Of a DNA stretch of 11,645 nt, positions 7,084 through 11,645 are shown one piece after another; positions within the stretch are counted from its first letter, which is position 1; every line of letters starts with the position of its first letter. Source of the stretch: Bacteroidota bacterium (GTDB taxonomy: Bacteria > Bacteroidota > Bacteroidia > Bacteroidales > UBA932); assembly GCA_017860395.1 (NCBI GenBank), contig JAGDMC010000021.1:1-11645 (forward strand), in the 5' to 3' direction. Both the position numbers and the translations under genes were made by a program. The notes beneath the pieces are model-generated. The model ran no database searches. It was given only the letters and a program-made list of their open reading frames with translations, and was not told the origin of the DNA.

Positions 7084-8037
7084 TTACTTAAGATGCAATA
7101 TATAATATTTTCGCATAAAGGCGATATATATTATTCCCGTTACGAATGCCAGGATAATGAAGTAACCTGTACCGAATTCTTTAAATGCGAAATACCCGGA
7201 CATTACTGCAGCCTGAACGGCCATATATATCAATGAAACATATATTTGAGGGATATGAAGTTCATTTGACATAATCTGATACATGTGTTTCCTGTGAGCC
7301 TCAAATATATTTTCTTTCAACATTAATCTGTGGGCGATTGTCAATATGCTGTCCACACCATATATCAAAAGGACAATAATGTATGTTATATCCCCGGTTT
7401 GAACAATCAACTTACCAAGGAGAAAGAGAATAATAAAAGCTATGCTCACAGACCCCACATCGCCTGCAAAACACCTCGCCTTTTTTCGAAAATTGAAGAA
7501 ATTGAATACAAAAAGAGATAATGAAATAATGTATATGAGTTTATTATCAATAAATGGATAAAGGAAATTATTGATATACCAGAATGAACCCATAACAACC
7601 AAGCTGTATCCACCGGTTATGCCATTTATTCCATCCATAAAATTATAGGCGTTTATGATTCCTGTAGAAACAATAAGCGCAATAACTGAGAAATACCAGG
7701 GAAGAGAATAGAAGCCGCAATCATAAAACATCAGAAGCATTGAAGCAAAATGTATTATTATGCGGTATCTGGATGGGACTGTCTTGATATCATCCAGAAA
7801 ACTAATGAAAGCAATTGTTGTCAGTCCGGTAAAAAATAATGGATACTGGAATCCGAAGAAAAGAAAATAGAATATTACGCCTACAAAAAAAATAATTCCG
7901 CCACCTCTGAGAGTAACTTGTTTATGAGAGCTTCTCTCGTTTGGCCGGTCAATAATATTAAAGTGGTCGGCAATTTTAAAATATATAAGAATTGCCAAAA
8001 CCAGAAGCAAACAAATAAATAATAGTTTTTCAATCAT
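7084..8037 (-). CDS. Polyprenyl-phosphate sugar-1-phosphate transferase (WecA/WbpL-like, glycosyltransferase family 4)
   Basis: This is an integral membrane enzyme that starts repeat-unit synthesis by moving a HexNAc-1-phosphate from its UDP donor to undecaprenyl phosphate. The 317 residues are mostly hydrophobic, with about ten or eleven membrane segments. Family motifs are in the expected order: RPNERSSHKQVTLRGGG (31-47), the metal-binding aspartates in FLDDIKTVPSRYR (80-92), NAYNFMDGINGI (129-140), AGDVGS (191-196) and the histidine-rich loop EAHRKHMYQ (246-254). Its first 8 nt overlap the end of the upstream reductase/epimerase gene, suggesting coupling. Pairing with a WbpV-like reductase resembles the WbpV-WbpL arrangement of Pseudomonas O-antigen and the rhizobial QuiNAc initiation genes, so UDP-QuiNAc or UDP-FucNAc is a plausible donor. 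The exact sugar cannot be read from the sequence. Confidence 0.93.
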   Translation of the reverse strand: MIEKLLFICLLLVLAILIYFKIADHFNIIDRPNERSSHKQVTLRGGGIIFFVGVIFYFLFFGFQYPLFFTGLTTIAFISFLDDIKTVPSRYRIIIHFASMLLMFYDCGFYSLPWYFSVIALIVSTGIINAYNFMDGINGITGGYSLVVMGSFWYINNFLYPFIDNKLIYIISLSLFVFNFFNFRKKARCFAGDVGSVSIAFIILFLLGKLIVQTGDITYIIVLLIYGVDSILTIAHRLMLKENIFEAHRKHMYQIMSNELHIPQIYVSLIYMAVQAAVMSGYFAFKEFGTGYFIILAFVTGIIYIAFMRKYYILHLK

Positions 8038-8983
8038 TCCTGAAAGAATTTAAAGTCTTTATCATTCCCTCTCTGGAGGTAAGAGGCAGACTATCTATTT
8101 TCAGAGCTTTTTTAATTTTATCATTTGAAACAACATAGTTCTCTGTGAGTTTTTGCAATCTCAGTGAATTTAGTGGTAAATGTAAAATATCTCCAAGTTT
8201 TGCACAGTAACTGATGAACCGCTTGTTAGTTTTCAGGATATGTGCCTTTTTCCCAACAGAACAGGCCATTAATTTAATAAGTTCGTTTGTCGAGAGGGGA
8301 GAGTCGTCACAGAAGTTATAAATTCCGGACTCAACATCGGAGGCTATTAATTTATCAATAATAAAAGCTAAGTTGTCGAATGAAGTAAAAGATCTTTTGT
8401 TTTCGAAAGATCCTAATGGCCAGGGCATTCCTGTTTTTGCGATTCTGTATAACAGGTTAAGATTACCCTTATTCCCGGGACCATGAATCATACAGGGTCT
8501 TAAAATATATACTCTCTTACCGGTAAATTTTTCCGGATTCTCCCGAATTTTATCAAGAATATATTCTTCTGCTTTAATCTTTGACTCCCCATAAGGACCA
8601 ACAGGAGCAGGAATAACATCCTCTGTAAGAAAATCCCCGTCAACTTTATCTGCAGCTGCTTTTACAGAGCTGAAAAAAATAAACTTCCCTGCATTTGAAG
8701 AAATAAATTTGTCGAAAATTTTTTGAGTGAGTCCGGTGTTAATCTCAAAATATGATTTAGCATCCGATGTGTTTCGAGTATCATGAGCCTTCCCGGCAAG
8801 ATGGATTATGACATCTACCTCTGGGAGCTTATTTTTATTCATATCAGACCACAAGAATGTCTTAATAACGCCAGTTTTATCGGGAGCTAAAATATCAAGA
8901 CCATATATAAGATAATGATCATGAAAAGCTTCGGTAAAACCGGAACCAACAAAACCGTGAATTCCAGTAATTAGTATGGTCAT
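8030..8983 (-). CDS. NAD-dependent sugar-nucleotide epimerase/reductase, WbpV-like
   Basis: This is an extended short-chain dehydrogenase of 317 residues. It has the Rossmann motif TGIHGFVGSG (6-15), the strand-end motif HLAGKAHD (61-68), catalytic serines in FFSSVKA (103-109), the YGESK catalytic pair (Y131/K135), RPCMIHGPGNKGN (162-174) in the substrate region, and NKRSF (195-199). Homologues next to WecA-like transferases act on UDP-HexNAc derivatives, either as 4-epimerases or, as in WbpV and rhizobial WreQ, as 4-reductases that make UDP-QuiNAc from UDP-4-keto-6-deoxy-GlcNAc. The 8-nt overlap with the following transferase gene favours such a dedicated pairing. It begins 10 nt after the deacetylase stop. 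No 4,6-dehydratase for UDP-GlcNAc is visible in this window, so the reductase reading needs one elsewhere. The family is sure; the reaction is not. Confidence 0.88.
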   Translation of the reverse strand: MTILITGIHGFVGSGFTEAFHDHYLIYGLDILAPDKTGVIKTFLWSDMNKNKLPEVDVIIHLAGKAHDTRNTSDAKSYFEINTGLTQKIFDKFISSNAGKFIFFSSVKAAADKVDGDFLTEDVIPAPVGPYGESKIKAEEYILDKIRENPEKFTGKRVYILRPCMIHGPGNKGNLNLLYRIAKTGMPWPLGSFENKRSFTSFDNLAFIIDKLIASDVESGIYNFCDDSPLSTNELIKLMACSVGKKAHILKTNKRFISYCAKLGDILHLPLNSLRLQKLTENYVVSNDKIKKALKIDSLPLTSREGMIKTLNSFRND

Positions 8984-8993
8984 AAATAGATAT

Positions 8994-9836
8994 TTATAGA
9001 TTTAGCTCCTTTGCCTGTGTCCAATCAATTAATTTATCGGCCTGCTCAACAGTTATAAAATCAAAATCATCAAGCATATTTTGAAATTTCCCAAAGGAAT
9101 GTTTGAGACCTACATACGATTTAAACTTACGCAACAATGGTAAGGATTCTATTACAGGTTGTTCCGGATCAAAGTCGCGTGGATGGAAATAAGTCATTAA
9201 ATAGGGCGACCGCTTTGCCCAAAACCGAACAAGAAGATAGGGGAAAAGACGAAAAAATCCTCCTCCGGAAAAAACGATATTCTTACCTGCAATTTTTATA
9301 AAATTGATTGGAAACTCCTTTAATACAGCTCCATTGGGCAGATGCAATTTTGCCGGCTCCGCATTTCCATAACTTGCAAATCCACCGTAGTCGTGATTTG
9401 CCGGAAACAAAGAACAGTCGTATTCAAAACCTAATTCTGCCAGAACCTCTAAAGCCCAGATATTACTTTCCGTAATAGAGAAACCAGGAGCCCGAAACGC
9501 ATTGACAGGCTGTCCAATAATCTCTTCGAGTAAATTTTTAGATTTTAATGTATCCTGCCGGAATTCTTCCCTGTTAAAGCGGAAAGATAATTCGTGCTGA
9601 TAGGAGTGACATCCTATATGATGCCCATGACTATGAATTTTCCGGATAACATCCGGATGTTTTTCTGCTATCCAGCCAAGGCAAAAGAAAGTTCCTTTTA
9701 AGTTTCTTCTTTCAAGTTCATCAAGAATCTTATCAACACCCTTATATATACGTATTTCATAGCTATCCCAGTTAAAGTCCCTGGAAATAAAATCGCAGTT
9801 ATACCAGTCTTCTATGTCAAATGTTAAGATGTTCAT
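8994..9836 (-). CDS. Polysaccharide deacetylase (NodB-fold, XrtA/PEP-CTERM-associated DUF3473 type)
   Basis: This carbohydrate esterase family 4-like protein of 280 residues would remove N-acetyl groups from a saccharide. The metal/catalytic motif TFDIEDWY (5-12) supplies D7 and D10, HSYQH (77-81) holds the two metal histidines, and RAPGFS (115-120) is the third conserved motif. The C-terminal part has TYFHPRDFD (215-223), matching the extension found in deacetylases of exopolysaccharide loci. There is no signal peptide or membrane segment, so it probably acts in the cytoplasm on a lipid-linked or nucleotide-linked sugar rather than on exported polymer. The gene starts 2 nt after the GNAT gene stop. 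A deacetylase next to an acyltransferase suggests exchange of an acetyl group for another acyl group on an amino sugar. That link is inference. Confidence 0.92.
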   Translation of the reverse strand: MNILTFDIEDWYNCDFISRDFNWDSYEIRIYKGVDKILDELERRNLKGTFFCLGWIAEKHPDVIRKIHSHGHHIGCHSYQHELSFRFNREEFRQDTLKSKNLLEEIIGQPVNAFRAPGFSITESNIWALEVLAELGFEYDCSLFPANHDYGGFASYGNAEPAKLHLPNGAVLKEFPINFIKIAGKNIVFSGGGFFRLFPYLLVRFWAKRSPYLMTYFHPRDFDPEQPVIESLPLLRKFKSYVGLKHSFGKFQNMLDDFDFITVEQADKLIDWTQAKELNL

Positions 9837-9838
9837 AT

Positions 9839-10906
9839 TTATAAATCATCTGAATCTACCCACATCAAATGCCATTTATTTTCATCAAACAACTCTTCTT
9901 CACCAAACTCATTAGTTAAATTTTTAATTATTAAGCTGAAAACAAATGGACTTTTAATAAACCCGTTCTTACAAAGTAAATAGTCTGCAGCAGATTTTTT
10001 ACTCATCATTGTCATTATTGCCTCGATGCCTTCTGTTTTGGCATTTTGAACCAGAATTTTATTTATTAACCCGTGGCAATCCTCGTGCCCGGGAAGTACC
10101 ATATAATCAATTAGTCCATACGAAGGGACGCCTTCTTTAAGGATATTCCGGAAAGAAACAAAACCAATCACTTTTCCGGATTTATCAGTAATAGAAAGAA
10201 ATTTATACTTTCTTTCCGGTGCAGCATACCTCCAATTGGCAAAAGGAAGGTCTTTAATCAACGAATTCGGTAATGAATCAGCCCATTCTTTTGCAAAGGG
10301 TTCATAGCCAATAATATCATTTATATTAGTGGATATTGAACTGTTGTAGCATTTATTGTATTTTGTTTGTCTAAAAAAATTATAGACCGATAAAAAGATA
10401 TTTGCAGCGGGTGCGGTAAAGCCAAGTTTCTTAGATGCAAGCAAAGAATTTAACCTCAAAAACTTAATATAAAGAGGTAATGTAAAGGGAATCTTCCAAC
10501 CGACCTTTAAATGCCCGGGTATAACTTCTTTCCTAATGGGATAGCCCATTGTAAATGGGACTTCAGATGATAATTCCTTTGTGGAGAATTTGCCCATTTG
10601 AGTAAAAATCCCTTTTCCCTGATGTTTGGAACTAGTCATAACATCGCAAACCATTCCAACTGGAGTTATTTTTCCCCCAATTTTGTATATGTATGGAATA
10701 GCAGCATAATATCCAACCATTTCTGAATCTAGATAAGAAGAGTACTCCCAGGATTTTATTGCATGAGGAAAAGAGTGAAATTTCCACATATAGTGTTCGT
10801 TACCTTGAATAGGATCTCCTTTCGTTTCCGGAAAACAATCGGAAAACAAAAATCTTTGTTGTGACAGATTATGAGTATAGTCGAATTTTTCTAGTTTCAA
10901 TTCCAT
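9839..10906 (-). CDS. GNAT-family acyltransferase, probable polysaccharide N-acyl modification
   Basis: I place the start at the ATG at 10906, giving 355 residues. A TTG two codons earlier (10912) directly abuts the previous stop and is the less likely start. The acyl-CoA/ACP-binding motif A of GNAT enzymes is visible as VGMVCDVMTSSKHQGKGIFT (83-102), with HQGKGI as the pyrophosphate loop. Later there is FANWRYAAPERKY (222-234), and a second alpha/beta segment from about 235 to 325 (FLSITDKSGKVIGFVSF, IDYMVLP, ACKNGF-like LLCKNGFI) that looks like a further GNAT-fold half. It has no membrane segments. It sits 6 nt after the FabG-like gene and 2 nt before the deacetylase, so a role in transferring an acyl group to a sugar amine or hydroxyl is reasonable. 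Substrate and acyl donor are unknown. Confidence 0.82.
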   Translation of the reverse strand: MELKLEKFDYTHNLSQQRFLFSDCFPETKGDPIQGNEHYMWKFHSFPHAIKSWEYSSYLDSEMVGYYAAIPYIYKIGGKITPVGMVCDVMTSSKHQGKGIFTQMGKFSTKELSSEVPFTMGYPIRKEVIPGHLKVGWKIPFTLPLYIKFLRLNSLLASKKLGFTAPAANIFLSVYNFFRQTKYNKCYNSSISTNINDIIGYEPFAKEWADSLPNSLIKDLPFANWRYAAPERKYKFLSITDKSGKVIGFVSFRNILKEGVPSYGLIDYMVLPGHEDCHGLINKILVQNAKTEGIEAIMTMMSKKSAADYLLCKNGFIKSPFVFSLIIKNLTNEFGEEELFDENKWHLMWVDSDDL

Positions 10907-10912
10907 TTTCAA

Positions 10913-11602
10913 CTATATAAGCCCTCCATTAATATCTATTACAGAGCCATTTACATATTCGGTGTCGATTAAAAACCGGATTGTATTGTACACTTCTTCA
11001 GGATCGCAAAATCTACCTGCCGGAATTTTACTTTTGAGCATTTCCTGATTTTCTGCAGGAACATCATTAAGACCCATTCCTATATTTGCATAACCTAAAT
11101 TAATGGCATTAACTGTTATTCTTTTAGAAGCATTTTCAACAGCAAGAGACTTTGTCAGACCAATCAACCCGGCTTTAGATGCAGCATATGCACTTACTCC
11201 TGGAGTTGGTAAAGAAGTCACTATCGAAGAAAAATTAATAATGCGGCCATATGACTGTTCCCGCATTATTGGTAAAATATTCCGGATAACATTAAATGTT
11301 CCGTTTAAGTTTACTTCAATGACCTTGTTCCACTTATCTATATCGGCTTTATGAGCATAAGAGTTATATGAAATACCGGCGCAATTCAACAATACTATTT
11401 CCTTCAGTGACGTTTTTACAGATAAGATCCATGCTTCAACCGCTTTATAATCTGTAATATCAATCCGGTAATAATTGGCTAAATCGTTCTCAATACCCTC
11501 TTGGGTAGAATTATAGGTCCCAATAACCTCTACATTCTCTTGTTTAAATTTGGAGAATAAAAAGCGGCCGACACCTTTTGATGCTCCTGTAATTATTATC
11601 AT
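10913..11602 (-). CDS. FabG-like short-chain dehydrogenase/reductase (probable 3-oxoacyl-ACP reductase)
   Basis: This is a classical short-chain dehydrogenase of 229 residues, slightly shorter than housekeeping FabG. It shows the cofactor loop TGASKGVG (5-12), the NNAG-equivalent NCAG (73-76), the catalytic asparagine in EVNLNG (N98), the serine of INFSS (S125) and YAASK (Y139/K143). The C-terminus has IPAGRF (193-198) and DINGG (223-227), close to the FabG pattern. It would reduce a beta-ketoacyl thioester with NAD(P)H. The start follows the preceding stop by 1 nt (TAA-A-ATG), and that preceding gene ends like a ketoacyl-ACP synthase III. This fits a dedicated synthase-reductase pair making a 3-hydroxyacyl chain for sugar modification. 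A sugar or other alcohol dehydrogenase activity is the main alternative. Confidence 0.9.
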   Translation of the reverse strand: MIIITGASKGVGRFLFSKFKQENVEVIGTYNSTQEGIENDLANYYRIDITDYKAVEAWILSVKTSLKEIVLLNCAGISYNSYAHKADIDKWNKVIEVNLNGTFNVIRNILPIMREQSYGRIINFSSIVTSLPTPGVSAYAASKAGLIGLTKSLAVENASKRITVNAINLGYANIGMGLNDVPAENQEMLKSKIPAGRFCDPEEVYNTIRFLIDTEYVNGSVIDINGGLI

Positions 11603-11603
11603 T

Positions 11604-11645
11604 TTATGCCCATTTTATAATTGACGCTCCATATGTCCAACCGCT
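11604..11645 (-). CDS. C-terminal end of a probable 3-oxoacyl-ACP synthase III (FabH-like), cut by window edge
   Basis: Only the last 13 codons and a TAA stop are in the window. They read SGWTYGASIIKWA, which fits the usual C-terminus of KAS III proteins (E. coli FabH ends with a GGGFTWGSALVRF-like pattern: glycine, aromatic, Thr, aromatic, Gly, small, small, two hydrophobics, basic, aromatic). The stop lies 1 nt before the FabG-like gene start, the same TAA-A-ATG junction seen between gmd and fcl. Another open frame ends at 11599 with an ATGA overlap, but its tail matches nothing I recognise. The call rests on 13 residues plus the FabG-like neighbour, so it is moderate only. Confidence 0.6.
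   Translation of the reverse strand, partial: SGWTYGASIIKWA

Noticed and set aside
11599..11645. Alternate upstream frame ending at 11599 with an ATGA overlap to the FabG-like start
   Set aside because: Its tail (RLDIWSVNYKMGIK) matches no family I recognise, whereas the frame ending at 11604 fits a KAS III C-terminus and suits the FabG-like neighbour.

Overview
The window is a single-strand block of polysaccharide-biosynthesis genes. All twelve recognisable genes lie on the minus strand, so transcription runs from position 11645 towards 1. They are packed with overlaps or gaps of 34 nt or less, as in one operon. Both ends are cut: the tail of one gene enters at the right edge, and the last gene runs off the left edge. 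The DNA is AT-rich by eye, starts lack clear Shine-Dalgarno sequences and are preceded by A/T-rich stretches, and the GDP-fucose synthase carries an insertion I associate with Bacteroidota. I infer a Bacteroidota bacterium. The exact lineage cannot be read from this window.

Layout in order of transcription. (1) 11645-9839: the end of a probable ketoacyl-ACP synthase III (FabH-like), a FabG-like short-chain reductase and a GNAT-type acyltransferase. This set could make an unusual acyl group and attach it to an amino sugar. (2) 9836-7084: a cytoplasmic polysaccharide deacetylase, a WbpV-like sugar-nucleotide reductase/epimerase and a WecA/WbpL-like polyprenyl-phosphate sugar-1-phosphate transferase, which would start the repeat unit on the lipid carrier. 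(3) 7051-4804: gmd and fcl, which convert GDP-mannose to GDP-L-fucose. (4) 4769-1221: a complete three-gene phosphonate cassette. It has a cytidylyltransferase-PEP mutase fusion with the same domain layout as Fom1 of fosfomycin biosynthesis, a phosphonopyruvate decarboxylase and an iron-type alcohol dehydrogenase acting as phosphonoacetaldehyde reductase. (5) 1193 to the left edge: a membrane-anchored CDP-glycerol glycerophosphotransferase (TagB/TagF) family protein.

The most interesting reading is that the last four genes form a short pathway: phosphoenolpyruvate -> phosphonopyruvate -> phosphonoacetaldehyde -> 2-hydroxyethylphosphonate (HEP) -> CMP-HEP -> transfer of HEP to a glycan. CMP-HEP would stand in for CDP-glycerol as donor for the TagF-like enzyme. 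The predicted product is a fucose-containing, probably acylated surface polysaccharide carrying phosphonate groups. The individual enzyme families are known. The coupling of CMP-HEP to a TagF-family transferase in this setting is my inference.

No RNA genes, insertion sequences, CRISPR arrays, long repeats, convincing promoters or terminators were seen. There is no gene-free stretch longer than 34 nt.
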